DNA of 64,000 nucleotides from Knufia peltigerae (lineage: Eukaryota > Ascomycota > Eurotiomycetes > Chaetothyriales > Trichomeriaceae): positions 62,001 to 126,000 of the forward strand of contig JAPDRN010000085.1 in NCBI GenBank assembly GCA_030247855.1, in the 5' to 3' direction. The notes below the pieces were generated by a model. The model did not search any database. It worked only from the letters and a program-made list of their open reading frames with translations, and was not told the DNA's origin. Positions 10,125-19,958 of this stretch are shown here, piece after piece. The position numbers and the translations under genes were made by a program. How positions within the stretch are numbered: position 1 is the first letter of the stretch; each line of letters starts with the position of its first letter.

Positions 10125-12108
10125 ATGATGTCTCTCGACGAAAAGCGTGGTCAAACAGCTGTCGCGGATCATCAGCGCGCTGGCAAGGAAGATGGAATTG
10201 AAGCTATTGAGGACATACCACCCCCAGATCCAGCATCACAGCGCAACTTTGAGAATGATCAGGTCACCTTGAAGACTTGGATTGTTGTATTCGTACGTGG
10301 TGGCATTATCCATACGGAGTTTGTATGATCTGACACGAGCACCAGTTCTTGGCTTGGTCTGGTGGACTTTCCTTCTGGTAAGCATGCATCTACGGCAGTG
10401 TCCCAGATGCACTAGGAAAAATGCTCATATGGAGAAAATCCAGGATTGTTCCTGCAACTGCGTCAACCATTGGCACTATTACAACTGAGCTTGGCGATGG
10501 AAGCGCGGCTGCATGGGTTACATCGGCGTACACGCTGGCTTGTTCAGTCGCTTCTATGGTTTGTGGCTCGAACTCAGACCTTTTTGGTCGTCGATATTTC
10601 ATTCTAGCAGGCAATGTTTTCATGATCGTGGGTCTCTTTATTGGAGGATCTGCCAAGGCTGCCAATACCATTATCGCTGGAATGGCCCTGGTTGGGTTTG
10701 GAGCTGGCAACGCTCAATTAGCAGCTTTTGCTCTCCCAGAGCTATTGCCCAACAAGTGGAGGGCGGTCGGTGTTGTTATTTCCGGTAAGTCACCACCTTG
10801 CCGAATCATAACAACATCCGTACTGACACACTAGAGACCTGTTTGTCTATGTCTCGATCCTTATCGGTCCCATTGCAGGCCGTTACGCCGTTGCTCACGG
10901 ACATGCCTGGAGGTGGCTCTTCTATGCACCAGGGGTCGCAGCAGTAACATCTTTGCTGGGTCTAGGGCTCCTCTACTTTCCTCCTGCACATCCTCGGGGC
11001 TTACCATTCAGACGGGCCCTACGAGAGCTTGATTACGGTGGAGCCTTTCTTTTTGCGGCTGGTGCAACTCTGACACTCACGGGAATCAACTACACAACCA
11101 TACTCTCGGCATCAAATCCCAAAGTTCTCGGAACCCTGATATCTGGTTTGGGCACCCTCATCTTGTTTGCCTTATGGGAAACCTTTGTACCTCTAAAGCA
11201 GCCGCTGACACCGACTCATCTCTGGACGAAAGGGCGTGGCCGACATTTTACAGCGCCATGGATTGCGGGATTCGTTATCACTATGTTCTATTACGGGATC
11301 AACATCGTATATCCTACCCAGATTGCCGTCTTCTTTACCGACTCAACAACTCCATTCACCTACGGCGTCAAACTCACCCTCCCACAAAACCTTGGTCTTG
11401 TGATCGGGGCTGCCTTGCTTGGTCTGCTAGACACGAGAATCAAGCATAGAAAGTGGACCTTAACTGGAGCTCTGACCATGGTGACCATCTTTGGCTCACT
11501 TCTGGCCTTGGGAAACCCTCATCGCAAGAACATGATGATGGCCTTCGTTTTTCTTGCAATGATGCCCTTCGGGTGGGCGCAAGCTCTTTCCATCACATAC
11601 ATTCAAATGGGTGCTGAGCAACGAGAGCTTGGTATAGCGGGTGGGCTCGGGGGTGTTGCTCGCTATGCTGGAGGATCGGTCGCTTTCTCTGTCTATTCGG
11701 CTATCCTTACAAACGTGGTTTCTCGTCAGATTCTGGAGCACGTCCCGGCTGCGGCGATAGCCGCTGGTCTCCCCGCATCATCTGTCCCGGCCCTTTTGGC
11801 AGCCTTGCCTCTGGGTGCAGCAGCGCTTGAAAAGGTTCCGGGCATCAGCACTGCGATCCTGGAAGCCGCGGGTGCGGCGTATGTTCAAGCCTATGTGGTG
11901 GGATTGCGAACCATAGCACTGAGCTCGATTGCCTTTGGAGGCTGTGGAATCATTGGTAGGACACGACAGCCTCTCCGCTTGGATGCCTTCCTCTTACTAA
12001 TGTCTGCCAGCTTGCCTTTTCTTGGTTGAGATCACGCCCAAGATGAACCGGAAGATCGAAGTGTTCTTGGAGAACGATGTCAACGCGGATAAAAATGCTT
12101 ATCACTAA
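10125..12108 (+). CDS. TRI12-like MFS efflux transporter (DHA2/14-TMS type)
   Basis: Exons 10125..10292, 10346..10377 (32 nt), 10444..10784, 10837..11955 and 12011..12108 give 585 aa. The protein has a charged N-terminus, a first membrane segment spread over exons 1-3, the MFS loop SDLFGRRYF, GFGAGNAQLAAFALPELLPNKW, a long set of further membrane helices and a C-terminal acidic tail. This matches the fungal trichothecene-efflux (TRI12) family of the MFS. Start could be 10125 or 10128 (Met-Met). The exon 4 acceptor at 10836 was preferred because it restores VVISDLFVYVSILIGP. Likely exports a toxic substrate or intermediate, or protects against it. It is the only one of the three TRI12-like genes here with this exon pattern. 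Confidence 0.88.
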
Positions 12109-12731
12109 GGAGATTTTCTTCGGAGTAGCAGAGGTTGAAGGATTGTCCATTTATGATTGCTGCGGACGTAAAGAGATTTAGACAGAGTCGGATGTGCTAC
12201 TCAAGACTATTTGATGTTCTGTCATGCCATTTAAATCATCCTCGTTGTCCTTGAAATTCAATATTAAAATGACTTATAGGAAATCACCAATAATAGGCCC
12301 GATACATTCCAACCCAGCGTTCTCAGGCCACTGTACAGCAGTAAATGAACAAAGTTGCGCAACCAAGGACGTTGAATCACGCTATTAGGGTCCGCAAGAA
12401 GTGCTCCCTAAGATTGTCGGTGTTATATCTTAAGCTGTTCTATAAACAACTTCCTCGGAGCGGAAGACGGAAAATCATAAGTCTCGGAGGTCGAAGAGAT
12501 CTTGTCGCAAATCCGTTGGGTCTGGAGAACGTTCTTAGCTGAGACAAAAGAAGCCAATGAGGACCTCAACAGAATCTTTGCTCAGAATAATTCAGAGCAC
12601 TTCAACTCACGACGCTATGGACAAACTTGGCTAAAACTCGACATGCGATTTTTTTGGTACACTTTCTACTACCCGAGCAAGTATCAAGTTCACGATGAAA
12701 GTAAGAACATGTTGACAACAACTCAAAGTCG
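12109..12731. other. Intergenic region between convergent genes
   Basis: About 620 bp between the transporter 3' end and the aldolase 3' end. It contains CCTCGGAG near 12453 and CTCGGAGG near 12483. I see no gene with family features. Confidence 0.45.
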
Positions 12732-13598
12732 CTATATTTTAGTGGAGAATCGAGGGAAAGCCCGTGAATGATGAGATGGACTGATGCTTGATGCTTTTGC
12801 TTGGCATGCTAAGTCCCGTGCCTGTTGTAGTGACTGCTGAGCCGCCTCAGCAAAAAGCCTCGAGTCCGTGCCGTGGACGAGAAAATCGAATCCCATAGAG
12901 AGCCTCGTTTGCAATGATGCGGCCGAAGTGAAAATCCCCACGGGTTTCGCTGTTTCTTTGCCAGCTTGTACGATCTGGGATAGAGAGTCTTTGAATGAAG
13001 GTTCTTCTCCGTCTCCCCCTGACAGTCCCAGCGATAGCCTGAGATCAAACGGTCCTACGAAGGCTCCACTGACACCTTCGCAGGCCAATATGTCCCTCGC
13101 GTTTTTCACCCCCTCGGCAGATTCAAGCATCACCACCACTGCCACCTCTGGCGCCTTTGATTCGATATACTGGGCTTGATTTTTCACAACATCGTGAGCC
13201 GCATAAGGAGCATATATCGGCCCAAAGCTCCGCTGACCAAGCGGTGGGTAGTGCGCATGTTGCACAATCTTTCTCACCTCTGCCACAGAGTTGACCATTG
13301 GTAGAACGATGCCATCCGCGCCGCTGTCTAGTCCCCATTTAACCCATTCGACCCCATGCGACGGGATCCGGACGAGCGTGCAGCATTTTCCATTCGATGC
13401 AGCTGTGATGGTATGAACCACATGTGTAGCTTCCCGCGCAGACATCGGCGTATGCTCCATATCGATGATAACGCAGTCGTATCCTGAGTTGCCAATAATA
13501 CCCACCCCAAGGTCTGAGATCATATTGAGGAAGATGCCAATACAAGGTCTCTCTCCGGAGATTACTGACGCAAACGACGGCATGCTGCAATGTGTCAA
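12732..13598 (-). CDS. HpcH/HpaI-type class II aldolase
   Basis: Intronless, up to 288 aa from the Met at 13598; a second Met (MPSFASV) six codons on is an equally good start. Family features run in order: GIFLNMISDLGVGIIGNSGYDCVIIDMEH at the N-terminal barrel strand, LVRIPSHG, DSGADGIVLPMVNS, QRSFGP, MLESAEGVKN with the metal-ligand Glu, and FVGPFDLRLSLGL with the metal-ligand Asp. Enzymes of this family (HpaI, GarL, RhmA, YfaU) reversibly cleave 2-keto-3-deoxy or 4-hydroxy-2-keto acids to pyruvate and an aldehyde using a divalent metal. The C-terminal Ser/His-rich tail is outside the core. Beside a dioxygenase and a 2-hydroxy-acid dehydrogenase it probably performs the C-C cleavage step of a side chain or opened ring. 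Actual substrate unknown. Confidence 0.9.
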   Translation of the reverse strand: MTHCSMPSFASVISGERPCIGIFLNMISDLGVGIIGNSGYDCVIIDMEHTPMSAREATHVVHTITAASNGKCCTLVRIPSHGVEWVKWGLDSGADGIVLPMVNSVAEVRKIVQHAHYPPLGQRSFGPIYAPYAAHDVVKNQAQYIESKAPEVAVVVMLESAEGVKNARDILACEGVSGAFVGPFDLRLSLGLSGGDGEEPSFKDSLSQIVQAGKETAKPVGIFTSAASLQTRLSMGFDFLVHGTDSRLFAEAAQQSLQQARDLACQAKASSISPSHHSRAFPRFSTKI

Positions 13599-14082
13599 GA
13601 TGAAAAGTGAACAGTTTCGAGTTATCTACAAACAGGAGCTCAAAACACAGCCTGCAGTGTCTAGATATTGGACCTGCCTCCAGTGTCAGTCGCCTGGTGT
13701 TGAGGATTTGTATTTTGATGCTCCACTGCCTTCCCAAAAGCCCTGAAATGTGGAGCATTTTTCATGCAGGTTGCGAGCTCTTTGGACCTCATTCGCTTGG
13801 CTGATAATATTTCCGGGCCACTCGGAGATGTGGATGTCCGGCACATCCATATTTGCGGAGACGGTTCGGCGATGCCAGGGCTTCCGACGCAGCAACTTCT
13901 ACACCTATACACGCAAACTCGCTTGCTGATCATCCCCGTAGTACGCCCAGAGGCCTGGAAAGACAGGATAAAGCGGTCCGAAGTCGACTATACTTTCTCT
14001 CAACTGCTAAAGAATCTTATAGCATCCTAAGTGAAGCAATACAGGTATCAATTCGAGAGAACTGTACGATTAATACCCCAAC
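13599..14082. promoter_or_regulatory. Divergent promoter between aldolase and dioxygenase
   Basis: About 480 bp separating the minus-strand aldolase and the plus-strand TauD-like gene, so co-regulation is likely. A short plus-strand open frame near 13764-14030 has no family features. I see no repeat or clear operator. Confidence 0.4.
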
Positions 14083-15096
14083 ATGGATACTTCGTTGCGC
14101 ATCACGCCTTTGCACGAAACCTTTGTTGCCCAAGTGGACGGAATTGACTGGACAGTAAATCTTTCCGATGAAGTGATCGGGGCTATCCAGAAAGCCATTG
14201 ACCAGTATGGCGTGCTGGTGTTTCGTAATGCCAACATTGACAATGAAGCTCAAATTGCCCTGACTGCGAGGTTTGGAAAGATGGACTACGTACCAGGACT
14301 CCATCTCAAAGGACGCTTTCCACACCAGCCTCAGATTTTCGACTTGGCCAACGTAAATGAGCAAGGGGAGATTATTCAGTCCACGGACCGCTTCAGGTCC
14401 ATGTCGATGAAAGGGAATCAACTGTGGCACGCAGATATGCAGTACCATCCGCACCGAGACAAGTATTCAATTTTGCGCGCTGTCGAGATCCCACCGCCCG
14501 GAGTGGGTGGTGAAACCGAGTATGCCGATTCGCGCTCGGCCTATGATGCCCTGAGTCCCGAGTGGAAATCGCGACTTGAGAACATGGTGATGAGATGCTC
14601 GCTGATTCACAATCGACGATCGGCGGCCCCGGATTTGTACAAAGGGGTCGATCCTATGGAATGGCCGACATCTCGCTGGAAGGCTGTATATCCTCATGAA
14701 AGGACTGGCCGCAAAAACCTCTATGTAACCAGTTACTGTTACAAGATCGAGAATATGTCGGTCGAAGAAAGCCAGAAGATTATCCGCGATCTAATAACTC
14801 ACGGAACTCAGCCCCAGTTTGTCTACAAGCTGGTATGGGAGAATCCAGGAGACATGATTATGTGGGACAACACTGCTGTGTGGCATCGGGCACTCGATGA
14901 TTCCAAATTTCAGCACAAGTTCAAACGTGACATGCGTCGCACAAACACCTTTGATGATGGGCCACACGGATGGGGAGAAAACGATCCTAACGACAACTGG
15001 CGAGTCAAAGCCCCACATGATCCATACGCACATGAAAAGACCTCAGAGAGACCTGCCGCTACGATGACGACGATGAAAGAGGAAGTTCTGGCGTAG
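14083..15096 (+). CDS. TauD/TfdA family Fe(II)/2-oxoglutarate-dependent dioxygenase
   Basis: Intronless, 337 aa, close to the length of fungal TfdA-like enzymes. The Fe(II) ligands are visible: WHADMQYHP gives the HxD pair, and AVWHRAL near residue 270 gives the distal His. The 2-oxoglutarate-binding Arg is expected in the basic stretch KRDMRRTNTF downstream. GVLVFRNANIDNEAQ and GGETEYADSRSAYD are typical of the 2,4-D/alpha-ketoglutarate dioxygenase branch, which hydroxylates a carbon next to an ether, sulfonate or carboxylate and often releases an aldehyde or keto acid. No targeting signal is seen. Its direct neighbours are an aldolase and an FMN-dependent 2-hydroxy-acid dehydrogenase, suggesting work on an acidic intermediate. 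Substrate unknown. Confidence 0.92.
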   Translation: MDTSLRITPLHETFVAQVDGIDWTVNLSDEVIGAIQKAIDQYGVLVFRNANIDNEAQIALTARFGKMDYVPGLHLKGRFPHQPQIFDLANVNEQGEIIQSTDRFRSMSMKGNQLWHADMQYHPHRDKYSILRAVEIPPPGVGGETEYADSRSAYDALSPEWKSRLENMVMRCSLIHNRRSAAPDLYKGVDPMEWPTSRWKAVYPHERTGRKNLYVTSYCYKIENMSVEESQKIIRDLITHGTQPQFVYKLVWENPGDMIMWDNTAVWHRALDDSKFQHKFKRDMRRTNTFDDGPHGWGENDPNDNWRVKAPHDPYAHEKTSERPAATMTTMKEEVLA

Positions 15097-15787
15097 ATAA
15101 CTCCTGTGGGATAACAGGCAAACGCAATATACAGACGCACCAAGGTATAGGTGGATGGAGCTTAGCCGAATGAAGATCTGTGAGGAGAATTGTTCCTGTT
15201 CCTTGTGCGATTTTGTAGGAGGCTCTGAAGTAGTTTTCTCTTTTTAACAAAGCTTCAGTATCTATGGTCAGGTATACCCATTGCTTTGTATTTGCTCACC
15301 CTCATAGGAGGTCATACGCTTCTGAACCCTGACAAGTTCACCCAAATTCTGCAGCTCCGCGAAAGCGGTCTTGTCAACGTCACCTGCTTCGTCTTAAAAC
15401 ACCGGGTGGTGCCCATCGTGTGTGTTGTACAAGTTGTTTAGTCACGGACGGAAAGCAAGTAGAACATGTTGCCGGAGGTATGTGATATCCACATTTCAGC
15501 CGAGATAACATGCCGTCCCAAGGAGCCGAAGCAAAAATCTCAATTGATAGCAATCTCCGTGGACTTCCTCGGCACCCACTATGATGCTAAGCCAATGTCA
15601 TTTACAGTTTATGCGCAAGTATCTTGGAGGTTCGGGTCGTCTGGTTGGTGTTTTCGACCCTCTGGCGAAACTTGGTCCGCTCTAGCAAGTACATCACGCT
15701 GACTACATACCTTTGACACCTTGCTGATCTGGCCATCAACCCCTTCCGTGCAAGTTCAGTCGTGATTTCGTTCAAAGCTGGCTCACG
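15097..15787. other. Intergenic region between dioxygenase and FMN dehydrogenase
   Basis: About 690 bp. One frame near 15280-15440 stays open (reading ...IGGHTLLNPDKFTQ...) but has no start codon or recognisable domain. I do not call it a gene. Confidence 0.4.
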
Positions 15788-17405
15788 ATGATCAGCGGCG
15801 AGGAAGTTCTCAAGCATAATACACGAGAGTCCTGCTGGGTCATTGTTCATGGGCAGGTATACGACGTGACTACTTTTCTCGACGATCATCCAGGAGGAGC
15901 GGATGTCGTCCTTCGGCACGCGGGAAAAGTAAGGTCTATCCCAGGCTATAACGTGGGTGGGCGTCCGAACTAAACCTTCCGAATTTTTGCAGGATGTCTC
16001 AGAAATCTATGAACCTTTACACCCCAAAGGTATAATCAAGGAGACTCTCAACGATGGTGAGGTTAATGATGCTCTGCTTCGGTCGTACGTTGACGAGTAT
16101 ATCGGTGCAGATCAAATATTGGGACCAGTGGATCTTCGGAGCAACATAACCAAAGCTCTTCCCGAGTCAGCTGGAAAAGATCCGGCTTCATCGCAAGAGG
16201 GGCCACTCCCTCTTTCGCTGTGCATGAATCTCGATGATATCGAGATGAGTGCGTGCAGGATCATGTCACGCCGAGCTGTCACTTTCATCACCTCTGCCGC
16301 CGACAGCCTGGCATCGCTGACACAGAATCGAAAAGATTGGTCGAAGCTCACATTTAGGCCGAGAGTCTTGCGTGACGTTACTCGAGCAGATATGACCTGT
16401 CATGTGTTGGGCAAGAAAAGTCGGTTGCCCTTTTTCATTGCACCGATGGGTATGGCTAAGATTGCGAATGACGAGGGAGAGCTTGCACTCGTTCGTGGTG
16501 CTGTTGCCAATGACATTCCCTACTGCGTCAGTGGGTACTCTTCTATCCGCCACGCAGACCTCATTGCTTGTCAAAAGGAGGTGGGTGGGGGCGGCATTCT
16601 GTGGTATCAGTTATACGTATCCAAGTCGGGTTGTGAAACCACTCGGCAGATGGTAAGAAGTGCACGGGATCTAGGCTATGAAGCGCTCTTCATCACAGTT
16701 GATGTCCCTGTTGTCGGTAAAAGGGAAGAAGATGAGCGATACAAAGCCGAACTTGATTACGCCGCGGGCCACTTCTCTCAGTCTAGCAGTGGTGAAGGGG
16801 CACCTGTCCTACGCGGCATGCACTCTTATACCCTCTCCTGGAGCGATCTAAGCTATATTCGAGAGGAGTGGGGACCATCTTCGGGCCCAGTCGTCCTCAA
16901 GGGAATTCAGAGCGCCGAAGACGCGAAGATGGCTGCTGACCTGGGATTCGACGGCATCTATCTCAGCAATCACGGTGGCCGCCAGCTCGACTATGCACCG
17001 AGCTCCATGAAAACTTTGCTGGAAATCCGCCGGTTCTGCCCTGAGATTCTGGATAAGGTGCAAGTCTTCGTGGACGGAGGCGTTCGGCGGGGAACCGATA
17101 TTGTCAAAGCATTATGCTTGGGAGCCACAGCGGTGGGAGTAGGGAGACCGTTCAACTATGGCATCGCTCTAAACGGAGTCGAAGGGTGTAACAAGGTTGT
17201 ACAACGTAAGTCTCCTTTCGCACACACATCTCCATGATACTGACCTACTGTAGTTCTCAGCGATGAGATACAGACGACCATGAGGTTACTTGGCGCCACT
17301 GAGTTGGGGCAGCTCGGTCCAGAGATGGTCAACAGTACGATTCTGGAGAATCGACTACCGCAATATCTCTCCTTCTTCAAATCCTCGTCATCTCCGAAGT
17401 TATAG
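15788..17405 (+). CDS. Cytochrome b5-FMN 2-hydroxy-acid dehydrogenase (flavocytochrome b2/L-lactate dehydrogenase-like)
   Basis: Exons 15788..15928, 15993..17205 and 17254..17405 give 501 aa. The first about 80 residues form a cytochrome b5 domain with both heme-His positions (DDHPGG and the later RHAGK). The FMN-binding TIM barrel follows, with APMGMAKIANDEGE, GGGILWYQLYVSKS, FITVDVPVVGKRE, VLKGIQSAEDA, the catalytic SNHGGRQLDY and VFVDGGVRRGTDIVKAL. This architecture is that of yeast CYB2, oxidising a 2-hydroxy acid to a 2-keto acid and passing electrons through the heme to cytochrome c. No mitochondrial presequence is visible, since the protein starts directly with the b5 domain. Following the aldolase/dioxygenase pair, it may create the 2-keto acid the aldolase cleaves. 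L-lactate is the default substrate for the family, but others (mandelate, glycolate, longer hydroxy acids) are possible. Confidence 0.92.
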
Positions 17406-18219
17406 AGGAGCATGGCAATCGTGCAGTAGCAGTTGTACCCCCGATGGTTGCTACTGTAAACTAGTCCGCCAATGTGTGAAGTTTTGACCGTGCCTCTACA
17501 CGATCTGGCATCATTATGACACTGCTGCCTTCGTCATAGTAACGATAAGAAATACTACGAATTGTGCCTAGTTCAGACCTCGTTGACTAATTTGACGGTT
17601 CCGCCCTCGAGGCTTTTAATCACTGCTCCGATGTGAGATACTGGGGCCGAGGACAGAAGCCAGCGCCAGAAATCCGGAATCAAGGTACTCAGACTTCAAT
17701 GCCCATCAACTGATATGGTCAATTCTAGCCTTGGAGGTGCAAGTACACGACTGATCCCGCGGGAATGCGGATCCATACTGACTTGAGTGTGTCGCGTGAC
17801 AGGCCCTTTTACTGCCGCCTTGTCAGCCTCAACAATTCTCGACCGACATGCTGTCAGTGGAAGAGCGTCTGTGGACACAACCTACCTGCTGAATCCGACT
17901 GTATGGCAAAACCCAAGTACTGCAGAAGTTAGGCTCGTCGTATGCCTGGTCATACGGAGTACCATGACGTGACTGGCAAGTGTCGCTAAACCTGGGGGCC
18001 TGATAGACCTTGAAGATGTACCTGTTTGCTATCAGTCGGAATCAGTCGGAATCAGTCGGTAGCAGAGGTATCGCCCAGGAAGAGGGTGTGTGCATAGACT
18101 GTCATTTCGCTATAACGATTGCAAGATCTTCTTTCTAGATACTTTGATCATGGCTTTCTCCCTCTTCTTGTCTATATGGCAGTATAGAGCGTTTTTGGTT
18201 ATCGGGGACTACTGAAAAT
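17406..18219. other. Convergent intergenic region with short tandem repeat
   Basis: About 810 bp between two converging genes, containing only 3' regions and the 10-bp tandem repeat at 18031-18060. No coding sequence is seen. Confidence 0.45.
18031..18060. repeat. Three tandem copies of a 10-bp unit (ATCAGTCGGA)
   Basis: Three directly adjacent decamers; the third ends in T instead of A. The unit length equals about one helical turn, so the copies would present on one face of the DNA. It lies about 170 bp beyond the stop codon of the esterase gene on the minus strand. Confidence 0.85.
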
Positions 18220-19678
18220 TCACCCCTTGAACGAATTAAACCAAGCTTTCATAGCTGTAGTGCCGGTTGAGTCCAACGTTGTGCCCTTCATAAGATCAAA
18301 CACGGGTTGTATGTGTAGCTCGTTAGGACCAACAGTGACGTTGACAGCCGAATAATGGTGTTTCTAGGAGTGCTGAGTCAGCAATCCGCCATTGTACTAA
18401 TCCATTGTCAATAGTTACCTTGATAGCGTCCGAGATTACAAGAATATCGTCCCTCAGGATCTCGTCATCGCCGAGAATGATGTCAATTTCCGCTATGGGT
18501 AACCCTATCCACCATTCTTCCGGAGCCGTGGCTGGTGCGATCCATTCATTTGGTACCTGGTGGCCTTGCTCGCATGAATTTGACAACCCAATTTGCATAC
18601 CCTTGAGCATTTCTAGAGTGAGGAAGTCCCGGGGAGGGTCCTGAAACATCGAGGGCGCAGACGATGCAATAGGACCAGAGGGCGAGAGAAGGAGGGCTTG
18701 GCCAAACTTCTGCCCAGATTGGAGGGCCAAAGGATCAATAGTCGGGTGCTGGTGTGCCTTATGTAGCAAAAGCATAAGAATGAGAAGCCCGCCAGCCGAG
18801 TCGCCGAAAAAATTGATCTTTAAACAAGAGTCATTCAGCCCATTCCCAGAGCAGCTGGGTAGAAACAGCACGAGCTGTACTTACTGACTGAGATTCTCTC
18901 CGTGAAAGCAGGTGATTCGTAAAAGCTACCGCCTGACGAAGCTGAGTCGGATAAGGAGAAGCTGGAGCAAGCCCTGAGCGGCAGTACTGAGCGTGACAAA
19001 ACGATACAAGTACAAGGCATTACGACTTACCATAATCTACGATAGCAATAGAGACGTCGCGCCCACGGGTCATGGCGATGTCGTAGGCATCGCCCAAAAT
19101 TTTCAGGTGCTCTGCTTGCGCAGGATACATAAAGCCACCGCCTTGAACATCTCAGTTTTGAAACAAAAGGAGCTTCCGCAATGACTGACCATGGAAAAAC
19201 ACTAGAAGAGATGCTGCATCCCTGTTGCCCAACCAAAAAACACTGAAATCGCCGAATGACTGCTCATCTTCGGGAAAGCCTCGTTGTGAGGTGTAGTCCA
19301 TATACCTGGCCCTTGTAGAAGGGGTTGCTACAGCGCTACGATGTATTAGTTGGGCCTCAATTATCCAGGTCTCACTTACGGAGCCATCACATACAAACGT
19401 CCAACTTCAGCCCTGCGCTCGTAGACTTCGAGAGAAAAGAATAGACAGACAGGGGAATTGTCTAGTACAGAGCTAAAGCAGTCAATGAGAATTGAGCAGC
19501 AGAGAGCACAGGGAGCTCAGCAAAGGCATAGGATATTCACCGCGACCAGCTTGACGAATGCTGGTTTCGGGGATGCTGGATACCTTGCCTCTTGAAGTGG
19601 CTCGGAGAAACCGTTCGGAAACGAGTAAGAAGCTCGGCCATGAAGCTTCGATAGTCTTTCAGGTGGGTCTTTCCCCAT
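18220..19678 (-). CDS. Alpha/beta hydrolase, HSL (hormone-sensitive lipase) family esterase
   Basis: Seven exons in transcript order: 19678..19541, 19462..19380, 19335..19190, 19141..19031, 18973..18885, 18817..18419 and 18363..18220, totalling 1110 nt (369 aa). The oxyanion-hole motif HGGGF is completed across the exon 3/4 junction. The nucleophile is FFGDSAGG at the start of exon 6. The acid is likely in GDDEILRDD, and the catalytic His in PNELHIQPV, in the last exon. The N-terminal exon is the least certain part; MGKDPPERLSKLHG was chosen because it keeps the frame to the hydrophobic segment FVKLVATIPLSV. Such fungal proteins hydrolyse short esters or lactones. It is divergent from the bacterial-type P450 at 19959 (280 bp apart), and probably co-expressed with it. 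Confidence 0.82.
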
Positions 19679-19958
19679 GTTTCAGAGTCCATGTATCGCA
19701 CCACCTTGTAGGGGCTCCGTCGGAGTTGTAGCTACATTGAAGACAAAGTGGGCAAATTTCCGAAACATTTCGGACTTTGATTGCGCACGAGCAGCTCAAG
19801 CGCTAGACGAGTAGTCCTCACTAAAGGTAGATCACTGCTATATATCAGCGTACGACAGTGTCGTCCAAGACCATTTTGTTGCTTTCGTACCACACCGGTG
19901 GACCACAACAAAAGGGGCGTCACGAAACTGTCCTTATGTTGACGATTTCACGTCGCTG

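Noticed and set aside
15280..15440. Open frame reading IGGHTLLNPDKFTQ before the FMN dehydrogenase
   Set aside because: Looks protein-like but has no start, no recognisable family and no splice connection to the next gene.
19380..19541. Apparent frameshift in the HSL esterase near its N-terminus
   Set aside because: It came from misreading one base at a line join; the corrected sequence gives a continuous frame through exon 2.
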